Shown: positions 51,877-61,244, numbered from the stretch's first letter. The stretch: DNA of 64,000 nt from Pleurocapsa minor HA4230-MV1 (GCA_019359095.1 JAHHHZ010000022.1:1-64000), one strand, 5' to 3'. Numbers and translations: made by a program. The notes: generated by a model not told the origin, from the letters alone.

Positions 51877-52713
51877 CTATTTTCTTTCGATCGCGTCTGC
51901 TACCCGACAGACATCATACATTTGCTGCACATCGTGAACTCGTAGAATATCTGCACCTCTGGCGATCGCTCCATAACAAGCAGCAGCCGTCCCCCAGATT
52001 CTCTCTTTGGGGTCGTTTTGATGCAGAATCGGCCGCAGAAAACTTTTGCGTGATACCCCCACCAACATGGGTAAAGAAAAGGCTTTTAATTCATTTAAAC
52101 GCTGGAGCAATTCAAGACTTTGTTCGGCTTGCTTGGCAAAGCCAATCCCAGGATCGATGATGATTTTAGAGCGAGAAATACCAGAGGCGATCGCTTTATT
52201 CACCTGAGTAGTCAAAAATTCGGCTACTTCTGAGACTACATCTTGATAGTCAGTCAAAGACTGCATCGTTTGCGGATTACCTCGAATATGCATCAAAATA
52301 ATTGGCACATTTAACTGAGCTACGGTGGTAAACATTTGAGCGTCAAAAGTCCCGCCAGAAATATCGTTGACAATATCTGCACCAGAAGAGATCGCTTGCT
52401 GTGCCACTTGAGCTTTGGTTGTATCGATCGAGATCGGAATTGAACTAATTTGCCGTAGCTGCTCAATTACAGGAATAACTCGTCGTAACTCTTGTTCTAT
52501 TGACACTGATTCGGCATGAGGACGAGTCGATTCTCCACCAATATCAATAATGTCTACGCCGTGAGCAATCATGTCTCTGGCTTGATTTAAGGCAGTTTCA
52601 ACACTGTCGAATTGACCACCATCACTAAAACTATCGGGAGTTACGTTGAGAATTCCCATCAAGTAAGTTTTTTCTCCCCAGTTAAAAGTGCGATCGCGAA
52701 TTTTCCAAGCCAT
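51877..52713 (-). CDS. folP: dihydropteroate synthase
   Basis: FolP joins p-aminobenzoate to the pterin pyrophosphate in folate synthesis. The 278-residue protein shows LMGILNVTPDSFSDGGQF near the N-terminus and IDIGGESTRPHAESV, with the Thr/Arg loop that binds pyrophosphate. ISIDTTKAQVA, NDISGG, IIIDPGIGFAKQ and VGVSRKSFL follow. All DHPS motifs are intact. It converges with fabD; a heptamer array lies upstream of its start. Confidence 0.95.
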   Translation of the reverse strand: MAWKIRDRTFNWGEKTYLMGILNVTPDSFSDGGQFDSVETALNQARDMIAHGVDIIDIGGESTRPHAESVSIEQELRRVIPVIEQLRQISSIPISIDTTKAQVAQQAISSGADIVNDISGGTFDAQMFTTVAQLNVPIILMHIRGNPQTMQSLTDYQDVVSEVAEFLTTQVNKAIASGISRSKIIIDPGIGFAKQAEQSLELLQRLNELKAFSLPMLVGVSRKSFLRPILHQNDPKERIWGTAAACYGAIARGADILRVHDVQQMYDVCRVADAIERK

Positions 52714-52718
52714 ATTTA

Positions 52719-52757
52719 AGAAATAGGAAGTAGGAAATAGGAAATAGGAAATAAGAA
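52719..52757. repeat. heptamer array, TAGGAAA type
   Basis: About four to five 7-bp units (AGGAAGT, AGGAAAT, AGGAAAT) lie just upstream of folP. They match the heptamers inside inverted-repeat element copy 2 at 14411-14544, but without that element's ends. Confidence 0.65.
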
Positions 52758-52909
52758 AGATAATGGGTAATTAAACTAGATCTAAAACCTTAGTCGGATA
52801 CCAAAAGAAAGATATTTATCGACAATAACCAATAAAGTATTGATTATTTTACTGTAACCAACATCCTCAGTTGCAATCAATATTTAGTATTTTATATTTA
52901 ATCATCATA

Positions 52910-54496
52910 ATGAAAGAAATAGCCGTAGCCAGAATCAGCGATCTGCAAAATGGGCAAATGCAGCAGATTGAAGTAGAAAACTCGCAAATATTATTATCTA
53001 AAATCAACGATCAATATTATGCTACTAGCGCATTCTGTACCCACTATGGCGCACCTTTAGCTAAGGGAGTATTATCTGGCGAAAGAATAGTTTGTCCTTG
53101 GCATAATGCTTGTTTTAATGCGATCGCAGGACAGCAGTTAGAACCTCCTGGCTTAGATTCTTTGACTCATTTTGCGGTGAGAGTTGAGGGAGAGCAAGTA
53201 TTGGTCAAACTACCTGACGAAATACCCCAGAAACGTACTCTGTCAATGGCAAGACATGAACCAAGTGTAGATTCTCGTACTTTTGCCGTTTTAGGTGCAG
53301 GAGCAGCAGGTATGGCAGCGGTAGAGATGCTGCGTCAACAGGGTTTTCAAGGCAAAGTGGTTTTAATCAGTGCTGAATCAAAGTTACCCTATGACCGTAC
53401 TAAGTTAAGTAAAAACTATCTTCAAGGCAATGCTAAGGCAGATAGCTTACCTGTACGAGACTGCCAATTTTATGATGACCACAACATTGAATTACGTTTT
53501 GGTCAAGCGGTAACTGAAGTTGATGCTTTAAATAAAAAAATTACTTTTGCCGATCATTCTGAACTCGAATTTGATTCACTACTATTGGCAACTGGTGGTT
53601 TGGCGCGAAAACTAGATATTCCTGGCTCTGATTTGGCTAATATTTTTACTATCCGTCAGCCTGAAGATGTTGATTCGATCTTGGCTGTAGTAAAAAATGC
53701 TCAACAAGCGGTGGTAATTGGCTCTAGCTTTATCGGTATGGAAGCAGCAGCTAGTCTGACTCAGCAAGGATTAGATGTTATGGTAATTTCTCCCAGCAAA
53801 GTTCCTTTCCAGAAAATTTTAGGTGAGCAACTCGGCAAAATGTTTCAGCAGGTTCACGAATCTCAGGGAGTTAAGTTTCAGTTTGAAACTAAAGCGATTG
53901 AGTTAATTGGCAATGAGCAAGTTGAGTCTGTGGTTCTAGATAATGGAACGCAAGTAGCTGCCGATCTGGTTATTGTCGGTATTGGTGTTGAACCAAATAC
54001 TAGCTATCTTACAGGAGTCAAACTACACGAAAAAGATCACAGTATTCCTGTTAACAATTATCTGCAAACTGAAATAAACGATATTTATGCTGCGGGGGAT
54101 ATTGCTCGGTTTCCTTATGCGCCGATGAATAAATCGACACGTATTGAACATTGGCGTTTAGCAGCACAGCAAGGCAGAATTGCTGCGGCTAATATGCTTA
54201 ACAGTAATCAACGGCAAGAGGTGGAGCAAATCGTACCATTCTTTTGGTCAGGTCAATACGATCTTAAACTGCGTTATGTCGGTCATGTAGAGGAGTGGGA
54301 TGAGATTAAAATAGACGGAGACTTAGAATCAGCATTTCTGGCTTACTACCTTAAAGATGAACAAATTATGGCAGTGGCAGGAATGAATCGCGATCGCGAA
54401 TTGGCAGCAATTTCCGAATTAATGCGTCTCCAAAAAATGCCCCAGGCAACGGCTATCAAAGATACAGAAATTAATTGGCTCGACATGATTCGATAA
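52910..54496 (+). CDS. Rieske-type FAD-dependent reductase
   Basis: From ATG 52910 this is a 528-residue protein. The N-terminal Rieske 2Fe-2S domain has the ligand pairs CTHYGAP and CPWHNACF at about residues 45-72. An FAD/NAD reductase domain follows (TFAVLGAGAAGMAAVEMLRQ; second motif AVVIGSSFIGMEAAASL; DIYAAGDIARFPY). This order matches AIFL-type or ferredoxin-reductase-like Rieske flavoproteins. A TTG at 52871 would add a hydrophobic 13-residue leader, less likely. It lies 51 bp upstream of the GMC gene on the same strand, so the two probably form an operon. Confidence 0.87.
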   Translation: MKEIAVARISDLQNGQMQQIEVENSQILLSKINDQYYATSAFCTHYGAPLAKGVLSGERIVCPWHNACFNAIAGQQLEPPGLDSLTHFAVRVEGEQVLVKLPDEIPQKRTLSMARHEPSVDSRTFAVLGAGAAGMAAVEMLRQQGFQGKVVLISAESKLPYDRTKLSKNYLQGNAKADSLPVRDCQFYDDHNIELRFGQAVTEVDALNKKITFADHSELEFDSLLLATGGLARKLDIPGSDLANIFTIRQPEDVDSILAVVKNAQQAVVIGSSFIGMEAAASLTQQGLDVMVISPSKVPFQKILGEQLGKMFQQVHESQGVKFQFETKAIELIGNEQVESVVLDNGTQVAADLVIVGIGVEPNTSYLTGVKLHEKDHSIPVNNYLQTEINDIYAAGDIARFPYAPMNKSTRIEHWRLAAQQGRIAAANMLNSNQRQEVEQIVPFFWSGQYDLKLRYVGHVEEWDEIKIDGDLESAFLAYYLKDEQIMAVAGMNRDRELAAISELMRLQKMPQATAIKDTEINWLDMIR

Positions 54497-54547
54497 AAAA
54501 AGTAATAATACTTAATAATTAAGCAATCAAGTAATCAGTAATCATTA

Positions 54548-56062
54548 ATGAATCACTACGACATAATAATCATCGGTGCAGGTGCAGGTGGCGGAACTGT
54601 GGCATATTCCCTCGCACCTACAGGTAAACGTATTTTAATTATCGAACGTGGTGGATATCTCCCTAAAGAAGATGATAATTGGAATCCAGAAGCAATTTTT
54701 CAGGGTAGAAAATATCAGGTAGAGGAGCAATGGCTAGACCATCAAAACAATAGTTTTAGACCCCAAGCTTTCTATAACGTCGGGGGAAATACCAAAGTCT
54801 ATGGTGCAGCCTTGCAAAGAATGCGTGAACAAGATTTTGGGGAAGTACAACATCATGGGGGAGTTTCCCCAGCCTGGGAACTGACTTATCAGGACATGGA
54901 GTCTTATTACACTCGCGCTGAAAGTATTTTTAAAGTTCACGGAACAAAAGGCGAAGATATTACCGAACCACCAATGTCGGCAGAATATCCTTTTCCTGCG
55001 CTACCTCACGAACCACGAATGCAGGAGGTAGCCGATGAATTAGGCAAGTTGGGTCTACATCCTCATCACTTAACCCTAGCAGTCGATCGCAATGTTGATG
55101 ATCCCGATAATAGTCCCTGTATTCGCTGTAGCACTTGCGATCCCTATCCTTGTAAAATCGATGCTAAATTAGATGCGCAAATTGCCTGTGTCGATCCTGC
55201 TACGGCATACGATAATGTAGAAATTATGATCGATACCTTGGTAACTAAGTTAATCACTGACGCTAGTGGTCAGAAGATTACCACAGTTGAGGTTGAGGTA
55301 AATGGTAATCAAGAACAATATAGCGCCGATACTTTCATTGTTTCTTGTGGTTCGATTAATTCCGCCGCTTTACTATTGAGATCGAAAAACGAACATCACC
55401 CCGATGGCTTAGGTAATTCTTCAGGAATGCTGGGTCGCAACTTGATGTTACATAACCATTCTTCCATAGTAGCGATCGCCGAAAAACCCAATCCAGTCAA
55501 ATTTCAAAAAACTCTCGGCTTTAACGACTTCTATTTTGGCAGTCCCGATCATGACTATCCCCTCGGACAAATTCAAATGACGGGTAAGTCTAAATGGAAT
55601 CGTCTGGCACTCTTTGCCCCTGGTTCTATCCCTCAACCTACTTTAGAATATATGGCAGACCACGCTGTAGACTGGTGGCTGACCAGCGAAGATTTACCCG
55701 ACCCCAATAACCGCGTAACTGTAACTGAGGAAGGCAAAATTAAAGTCGATTTCACCCGCAATAATCTTAAAGCTCATGAAGATTTTGTCGATATGTGGCA
55801 AAGCTATCTCCGTAAGGTAGATTTCTTCCTCTTTATGGTGAACACAGTTCCTCTATCGGCGGTGTGGCATCAGGTCGGTACTTGCAAATTTGGTTCAGAC
55901 CCCAAAACTAGCGTCCTTAACCTCAATTGCCGTACTCATGATCTTGATAATCTCTATGTGGTTGATGGCAGCTTCTTCCCATCTATGGGTGCAGTAAATC
56001 CCACCTTGACCATTGTGGCAAATGCTTTACGAGTAGCGGATCATCTCAAAGATAGTCTATAG
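54548..56062 (+). CDS. GMC-family oxidoreductase
   Basis: This 504-residue flavoprotein has the FAD motif IIIIGAGAGGGTVAYSLA. Its ADP-binding partner YVVDGSFFPSMGAVNPTLTI (catalytic region) lies near the C-terminus, and the His of SAVWHQVGTCKFG near residue 447. It also has a cysteine-rich segment CIRCSTCDPYPCKIDAK near residues 195-212, unusual for simple alcohol oxidases but seen in some gluconate- or sorbitol-dehydrogenase-like members. It would oxidise alcohols or polyols. The electron acceptor may be the Rieske flavoprotein encoded just upstream; that is an inference from adjacency. Confidence 0.87.
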   Translation: MNHYDIIIIGAGAGGGTVAYSLAPTGKRILIIERGGYLPKEDDNWNPEAIFQGRKYQVEEQWLDHQNNSFRPQAFYNVGGNTKVYGAALQRMREQDFGEVQHHGGVSPAWELTYQDMESYYTRAESIFKVHGTKGEDITEPPMSAEYPFPALPHEPRMQEVADELGKLGLHPHHLTLAVDRNVDDPDNSPCIRCSTCDPYPCKIDAKLDAQIACVDPATAYDNVEIMIDTLVTKLITDASGQKITTVEVEVNGNQEQYSADTFIVSCGSINSAALLLRSKNEHHPDGLGNSSGMLGRNLMLHNHSSIVAIAEKPNPVKFQKTLGFNDFYFGSPDHDYPLGQIQMTGKSKWNRLALFAPGSIPQPTLEYMADHAVDWWLTSEDLPDPNNRVTVTEEGKIKVDFTRNNLKAHEDFVDMWQSYLRKVDFFLFMVNTVPLSAVWHQVGTCKFGSDPKTSVLNLNCRTHDLDNLYVVDGSFFPSMGAVNPTLTIVANALRVADHLKDSL

Positions 56063-56102
56063 TAGCCTATCAATTTTGAATTGAGGAATTGAGGTGAAAA
56101 AA

Positions 56103-56163
56103 TAGGTAGTAGGTAGTAGGTAGTAGGTAGTCCTAAAGGATAAGCTTCGCAAATAGGTAGTAG
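56103..56163. repeat. TAGGTAG array interrupted by a 23-bp palindromic element
   Basis: Four TAGGTAG units (56103-56130) are followed by TCCTAAAGGATAAGCTTCGC plus AAA (56131-56153), then TAGGTAG again (56154-56160). The unit equals that in inverted-repeat copies 1 and 3. Confidence 0.78.
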
Positions 56164-56168
56164 GCAAA

Positions 56169-56732
56169 CTAAACGCTCTTAATAACTCGACAAGGATTGC
56201 CAACTGCAACAACATTGTGGGGTATATTTTTAGTAACTACGCTACCTGCACCAATAGTAGTATTTGAGCCGATAGAAACCCCAGGACAGACAATTACCCC
56301 ACCACCAAGCCAAACATTGTCACCAATCGTAACTGGCGCTGCTAGCTCTTTACCAGATAGTCTTAAATTAGGATCGGTAGGGTGATAGGCAGTGTAGATT
56401 TGAACTTTGGGTGCAAGTAAAACGTTATTGCCCAAATGTACTTCGTTACAATCAAGAATCGTACAGTCAAAATTAATTAATAAGTTGTCCCCAGCAAAAA
56501 TATGGCAACCATAATCACAGTAAAACGGCGGTCTAATCGCCAAGTTAGTCCCGATTTTGCCAAATAGCTGAGAAATTATCTGCTGGTGTTGTAAGGGATC
56601 GGGAGGAGAAAAGTTAAAGCGATGAAGTAGTTGGCTTGCTCTTAACTGCATCCGAGTCAATTCTTCATCCGTTGCTAAATACAACTCGTTACTTAGCATT
56701 TTCTCTCTTTCAGTTTTCTCTGGCATATCCAT
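56169..56732 (-). CDS. sugar O-acetyltransferase, Maa/NodL type
   Basis: This 187-residue acetyltransferase begins with the helical Maa domain (EKMLSNELYLATDEELTRMQ, QLLHRFN). A left-handed beta-helix follows, with the hexapeptide pattern IRPPFYCDYGCHIFAGDNLL, then IYTAYHPTDPNLRL, IGDNVWLGGGVIVCPGVSIG and GAGSVVTKNIPHNVVAVGNP. It would acetylate maltose, glucose or related sugars from acetyl-CoA. The catalytic His is in TAYHPTDP. It diverges from the DUF1349 gene, only 29 bp away. Confidence 0.92.
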   Translation of the reverse strand: MDMPEKTEREKMLSNELYLATDEELTRMQLRASQLLHRFNFSPPDPLQHQQIISQLFGKIGTNLAIRPPFYCDYGCHIFAGDNLLINFDCTILDCNEVHLGNNVLLAPKVQIYTAYHPTDPNLRLSGKELAAPVTIGDNVWLGGGVIVCPGVSIGSNTTIGAGSVVTKNIPHNVVAVGNPCRVIKSV

Positions 56733-56761
56733 GTATAAAACTCTTTAGCATTAATTAAATT

Positions 56762-57316
56762 ATGCAATGGCTCAACGAACCCTCGAATTGGAAAATTAAA
56801 GACAGAATAATTGAAGTTACCTCAACTCAAAATACAGATTTTTGGCGTAAAACCCACTATGGATTTATTAGAGATACTGGACATTTTTATTATCAACAGT
56901 TCACAGGAAATTTTATCGCAGAAGTAAAAGTTAGTGGCAAGTATCAAGATCTCTACGATCAGGCAGGATTAATGGTACGTCTGGATGAAAATAATTGGCT
57001 TAAATGCGGCATTGAATTAGTCGAGGGAGTACAGCAGATCAGCGCAGTAGTAACCCGTGACTATTCTGATTGGTCTGTTGTCCCAATGCCACATAATCCT
57101 GCTTCAATTTGGCTTAGGGTAACTCGTCGAGATTCAGCCATAGAAATACATTACTCTCTAGACGCTCAGCAATATACGATGCTGAGAATGGCTTATTTGA
57201 CTTTAGCTGCGACGGTGGATGTAGGAATTATGTGTGCTTCACCAGAGGGAAAAGGTTTTACAACTGTCTTTGAACAATTCAAGATTCAATCTGAGTTTGC
57301 AGTTAAAAATGATTAA
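56762..57316 (+). CDS. DUF1349 concanavalin-like protein
   Basis: This 184-residue soluble protein has the DUF1349 pattern: MQWLNEPSNWKI at the start, TDFWRKTHYGFIRDTGHFYY, the core segment KYQDLYDQAGLMVRLDENNW followed by LKCGIELVEG, and VGIMCASPEGKGFTTVFEQF. The fold is concanavalin-A/lectin-like. Fungal and bacterial members have no settled function. It has no signal peptide. It lies upstream of glgA with a 129-bp gap. Confidence 0.87.
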   Translation: MQWLNEPSNWKIKDRIIEVTSTQNTDFWRKTHYGFIRDTGHFYYQQFTGNFIAEVKVSGKYQDLYDQAGLMVRLDENNWLKCGIELVEGVQQISAVVTRDYSDWSVVPMPHNPASIWLRVTRRDSAIEIHYSLDAQQYTMLRMAYLTLAATVDVGIMCASPEGKGFTTVFEQFKIQSEFAVKND

Positions 57317-57445
57317 AAATAGAACATAAATACTAAAATTTGTAGCGATTAAACATCTTTTATCCAAATCCTCATCTTACCTGTCCCCTCAGACCTATAT
57401 AATCACACAGGAAGCCATAGGCAAGATAAGCACCCATAGTAATCA

Positions 57446-58870
57446 ATGCGGATTTTATTTGTATCAGCAGAAGTAGCGCCGATCGCCAAAGTAGGTGGAT
57501 TAGGGGATGTCGTCGGTGCATTACCCAAAATCCTCAGAAAGCTAGGTCATGATGTCCGTATTTTTATGCCTTATTACGGTGGTTTATCAAAGAAGCTTGA
57601 TATTCCCTCCGAGCCGATGTGGAAAGGTGCTGCGATGTTTAATCCCTTTGCGGTATATGAAACCTTACTGCCAGACAGTGATGTCCCGTTATATTTATTT
57701 GGTCATCCTGTTTTCGATCCCGATCGCATTTACGGAGGGGAAGATGAACCCTGGCGCTTTACATTTTTTAGCAATGGCGCAGCTGAGTTTTGCTGGAACT
57801 ATTGGAAACCTGAAATAGTTCATTGTCACGATTGGCATACGGGAATGTTGCCAGTGTGGATGAATCAAGCACCTGATATTGCTACTGTTTATACCATTCA
57901 TAATTTAGCTTATCAAGGCCCTTGGCGCTGGTATTTAGAGCAAATTACCTGGTGTCCTTGGTATATGCAGGGACATAATGTGATGGCTGCTGCGGTACAG
58001 TTTGCCAATCGGGTAACTACTGTTTCTCCGACCTACGCTGAACAGATCAAAACTATAGAATATGGTGAGAAGCTAGAGGGTTTACTATCATTTATTAGCG
58101 GTAAAACGAAGGGGATTCTCAACGGCATTGATGTAGATAGTTATAATCCTGCCACCGACAAGGCTTTAACCGAGAATTTTACCCATAATTCTCTAGCTAA
58201 AAGAGCCATAAATAAAGCTGCACTTCAAAAAGAATTAGGTTTAAATGTAGACCCAGATGTCTTTTTAATGAGCGTTGTCTCGCGGTTGGTAGATCAAAAA
58301 GGGATTAGCTTGCTGTTGCAGATCATCGATCGCTTTATGGCTTACAGCAATTCTCAACTGGTAGTTTTAGGAACTGGCGATCGCGAATTGGAAACTCAGC
58401 TATGGCAGCTAGCAGCACGTTTCCCAGGCAGAATGTCGGTACAGCTACTTTATAGCGACACTCTAGCACGCCGAATTTATGGTGGTTGTGATGTCTTTCT
58501 GATGCCATCTAAATTTGAACCCTGTGGCATTAGTCAGATGTTAGCCATGCGCTATGGTTGCATTCCGATAGTTAGGCGTACTGGCGGGTTAGTCGATACA
58601 GTAAGCCACCACGAACCAATGAATCAAAAAGGCACTGGCTACTGTTTCGATCGCTATGAACCGTTGGATCTATTTACCTGTATGGTGCGTGCCTCCGAAG
58701 GTTTTAGCTATAAAGATAAATGGCAAGAACTTCAACAAAGAGCAATGCTGCAAGACTTTAGCTGGGTCAAATCAGCTTTGGAATATATCAAAATGTATAA
58801 AGAAATCTTGGGACAGTCTACGGATTTAACAGTAGATGAACAGAAAAAGCTGGAGGCGTTAAGCTCGTAG
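57446..58870 (+). CDS. glgA: glycogen synthase
   Basis: GlgA transfers glucose from ADP-glucose to glycogen. The 474-residue GT5 enzyme has the ADP-glucose-binding [14 protein letters not shown] at residues 15-28. [14 protein letters not shown] and [11 protein letters not shown] lie in the N-terminal domain, with [16 protein letters not shown] and the C-terminal catalytic motif [15 protein letters not shown] plus [10 protein letters not shown]. The length is normal. Cyanobacteria usually have two isoforms; which one this is cannot be told. It is preceded by a small promoter-sized gap. Confidence 0.94.
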   Translation: MRILFVSAEVAPIAKVGGLGDVVGALPKILRKLGHDVRIFMPYYGGLSKKLDIPSEPMWKGAAMFNPFAVYETLLPDSDVPLYLFGHPVFDPDRIYGGEDEPWRFTFFSNGAAEFCWNYWKPEIVHCHDWHTGMLPVWMNQAPDIATVYTIHNLAYQGPWRWYLEQITWCPWYMQGHNVMAAAVQFANRVTTVSPTYAEQIKTIEYGEKLEGLLSFISGKTKGILNGIDVDSYNPATDKALTENFTHNSLAKRAINKAALQKELGLNVDPDVFLMSVVSRLVDQKGISLLLQIIDRFMAYSNSQLVVLGTGDRELETQLWQLAARFPGRMSVQLLYSDTLARRIYGGCDVFLMPSKFEPCGISQMLAMRYGCIPIVRRTGGLVDTVSHHEPMNQKGTGYCFDRYEPLDLFTCMVRASEGFSYKDKWQELQQRAMLQDFSWVKSALEYIKMYKEILGQSTDLTVDEQKKLEALSS

Positions 58871-58941
58871 TTACTATAATACGTCTGATGTGAATTAGGA
58901 AAAAGTAACGATCGTTATGCTAAGATTGCAATCAACCAAAG

Positions 58942-58963
58942 TGCAACCAAAATGCAACCAAAA
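58942..58963 (+). promoter_or_regulatory. 11-bp direct repeats before the antitoxin start
   Basis: TGCAACCAAAA occurs twice in tandem (58942-58952 and 58953-58963), ending at the A of the antitoxin ATG. A related TGCAATCAACCAAAG lies just before. The 11-bp spacing, about one helical turn, fits an autoregulatory operator. Confidence 0.45.
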
Positions 58964-59202
58964 TGCCCAACATAACTATTAAGAATATCCCTGAAAATCT
59001 TTTACAAAAAATTAAAGAAAGTTCTGTTAATAACCGTCGAAGTATGAACGCAGAAATCATTTTTCGACTAGAGCAAGGATTAGTTGAAAACAAACGTAAA
59101 AAACTGAGCTTAGATAAAATACGCTCTTTGAGAGCTACTACACAACAGCATTTCCTGACAGAAGTAGAGTTGACCAAAATTAAAGATGAGGGTAGAGCGT
59201 GA
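58963..59202 (+). CDS. FitA/VapB-type antitoxin
   Basis: This 79-residue protein opens with the ribbon-helix-helix motif PNITIKNIPENLLQKIKES, then NNRRSMNAEIIFRLEQGL, as in FitA/Arc-like antitoxins. Its C-terminal tail (TEVELTKIKDEGRA) would bind the toxin. Its last codons overlap the toxin start by four bases (GTGA). Two 11-bp direct repeats directly upstream may be its own operator. Confidence 0.85.
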   Translation: MPNITIKNIPENLLQKIKESSVNNRRSMNAEIIFRLEQGLVENKRKKLSLDKIRSLRATTQQHFLTEVELTKIKDEGRA

Positions 59203-59609
59203 TTGTCGCAGACACCAATCTGATTGCCTACTTATTTATTGAGGGAGAATTTACTCTTCAAGCAGAATCGATCTATCAATTTGATCCTGACTGGGTTGCC
59301 CCGTATCTTTGGCGTTCTGAGTTTCGCAATATATTGACTCTTTATCTAAGAAAAAAAATTTTATCTTTAGCAGAAAGTAGAGCGATCGCCGATTTGGCAG
59401 AAGATCTTCTTTTAAATAACGAATTCGAGCTAAATTCAGATGCTATTTTAGATTTAGCTTTTTTTAGCTCTTTGTCAGCCTATGACTGTGAATATGTAGT
59501 GTTAGCTCAAAAACTAGGAATTAAGCTGATAACTAACGATAAAAAAATACTCCGCCTCTTTCCCGATCTGACTATCAACCTAGCAACATTTGAAAAGCGC
59601 GAAAATTAA
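59199..59609 (+). CDS. PIN-domain ribonuclease toxin, VapC-like
   Basis: This 136-residue PIN-domain protein has the acidic active-site residues in MIVADTNLIAYLF (Asp5), RSEFRN (Glu41), SAYDCEYVVLAQ (Asp, about 94) and ITNDKK (Asp, about 113). Such toxins cleave tRNA or mRNA. The start is GTG at 59199, overlapping the antitoxin stop. The pair is complete and looks functional. It follows glgA with its own promoter-sized gap. Confidence 0.85.
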   Translation: MIVADTNLIAYLFIEGEFTLQAESIYQFDPDWVAPYLWRSEFRNILTLYLRKKILSLAESRAIADLAEDLLLNNEFELNSDAILDLAFFSSLSAYDCEYVVLAQKLGIKLITNDKKILRLFPDLTINLATFEKREN

Positions 59610-59868
59610 AGGTTTTTTATGATTGTTCCCAAACCGAAATTGATTTTTAGCGATCGCAACCCAGATTAAAGCAGGAGGTAAAAAGCGATCGCTCTGTGTA
59701 CTGTGATGGAAAATGCGATCGACCCTAAAACAAAATACTGGTGCGAAAACTTTTCCGATAAATTTAGACATTGCTTTACCAGAAAACACATGTGCGATCT
59801 CATTGTGATTTATGATTACAAACTAAAAAAACTATCCCTAAATTTACCAATGCCAATATTTTTGTTAA

Positions 59869-61044
59869 ATGATTGATGACTTTAGTTTAGATAAATTACC
59901 TTCAATAAACCTTTTAAATAGAGATAAATTACCGCAAAGAGCAGGTATCTATTTTGCTGTTGATGACAAAAAGCGATTGTTATATGTTGGAAAAGCACAA
60001 AATCTTTATAAAAGATGGTTGAATCATCATAGATTCGCTCAGCTAGAGAAAATTAATAAAAAAAATACCATTATGCTGAAATGGTACGAATGTGAAAACA
60101 AAGAAGAAATTCTTACTTCACTAGAAAATTATTTTATCGAGACTTATTTTCCTGAACTCAATCAAACAAAAGTTGAATTAAAGCGAATAATTCCTGCCGA
60201 AATAACTTTAAGGGAAACATTAGTTAAAATATCTAAATATGTGATTATTTGTGGTTATGAAGAAAATAGTATTATTTTTGGATTGCCAACAGTATTTTTG
60301 AAATATGATTCACTTTCTTATAATCCCGCAAGAATTCTCAGAAGAATATTCAACGCCGATAGTAAAAAAGGCTATTTGAAATGGAGTTATTATAGCAGAA
60401 GGCAAACTACTCCTATTTGGCAAACCAAATGCAATGGAATAGCTATAGTAATAGGTTGTGACATGAATATTAATTATTATATTCAGCATGGACAAATTAC
60501 AACCTTAGCTGGGATTTCGTTATTAAGTCTTGCAGAAGAAAACTATCAGCAGTGCATTTTGGAGCGAGATTGGTCGCAATCTTATCATCCGAATATAGAA
60601 GCATATGATAAAGATCCGATTTCTCTATTGTGGTCAAAAAACTTAACATTTAATCAACTTGACGCAAAAACTATTAAAAAATTTAATCAAAAAAGAACCG
60701 AATCAAAAATAGGAAAAGGTAGAGTTAGAGGTAAACAAATAGAAGTCTACTGTGAAGCTATTGGTAGAGGAAAATTTGCAATAAAAGCTTATCAAGAAGC
60801 AATAGATTGGTTTGGTGGTTGTGAAATATTGGGATTAGAAAAAGCTGATTATACATCCTCAAAAATCAACTCTGCTCCCAAGTGGTTTAAATCTCATAAG
60901 ATCACAGTGAGAATTTTAGAAGAAAGTAGCTACAGATCATTATCCGCTCCAATTAGTGCAGCAAATCATGCCGAATTAGAACAAAGACTAGAGCAGATAA
61001 GACAAATTAGCCCTTGGCATCAAAAAATTAAGTTTAAACCGTAG
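59869..61044 (+). CDS. GIY-YIG endonuclease-domain protein
   Basis: This 391-residue protein has an N-terminal GIY-YIG domain: AGIYFAVDDKKRLLYVGKAQ with GIY at 26-28 and YVG at 39-41, Arg49 in NLYKRW, and the catalytic Glu in ENYFIETYFPELN. The C-terminal 270 residues are of unknown type, with a basic stretch (RTESKIGKGRVRGKQIE) that may bind DNA. It is AT-rich, has no HIP1 site that I could see, and stands alone between a VapBC pair and comB. It might be a restriction-like, repair or homing-type nuclease; the choice is open. Confidence 0.7.
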   Translation: MIDDFSLDKLPSINLLNRDKLPQRAGIYFAVDDKKRLLYVGKAQNLYKRWLNHHRFAQLEKINKKNTIMLKWYECENKEEILTSLENYFIETYFPELNQTKVELKRIIPAEITLRETLVKISKYVIICGYEENSIIFGLPTVFLKYDSLSYNPARILRRIFNADSKKGYLKWSYYSRRQTTPIWQTKCNGIAIVIGCDMNINYYIQHGQITTLAGISLLSLAEENYQQCILERDWSQSYHPNIEAYDKDPISLLWSKNLTFNQLDAKTIKKFNQKRTESKIGKGRVRGKQIEVYCEAIGRGKFAIKAYQEAIDWFGGCEILGLEKADYTSSKINSAPKWFKSHKITVRILEESSYRSLSAPISAANHAELEQRLEQIRQISPWHQKIKFKP

Positions 61045-61244
61045 AGAAATCTCCAATTATTTTTTTATTGTAAGGTCGCCCTGCGAGAAGACTTTGCGAT
61101 CGCTTTTCTCATAACATTACAATTACGATTGGCATGAGAAGTAACTGAGCAATAAGAACTGCTTCTACCATAGCAATTACCATTACTTCCGTGGCACTAC
61201 CAGAGAAATCTAAAGAACATTCAATTGCGATCGCAAACTAAAGC

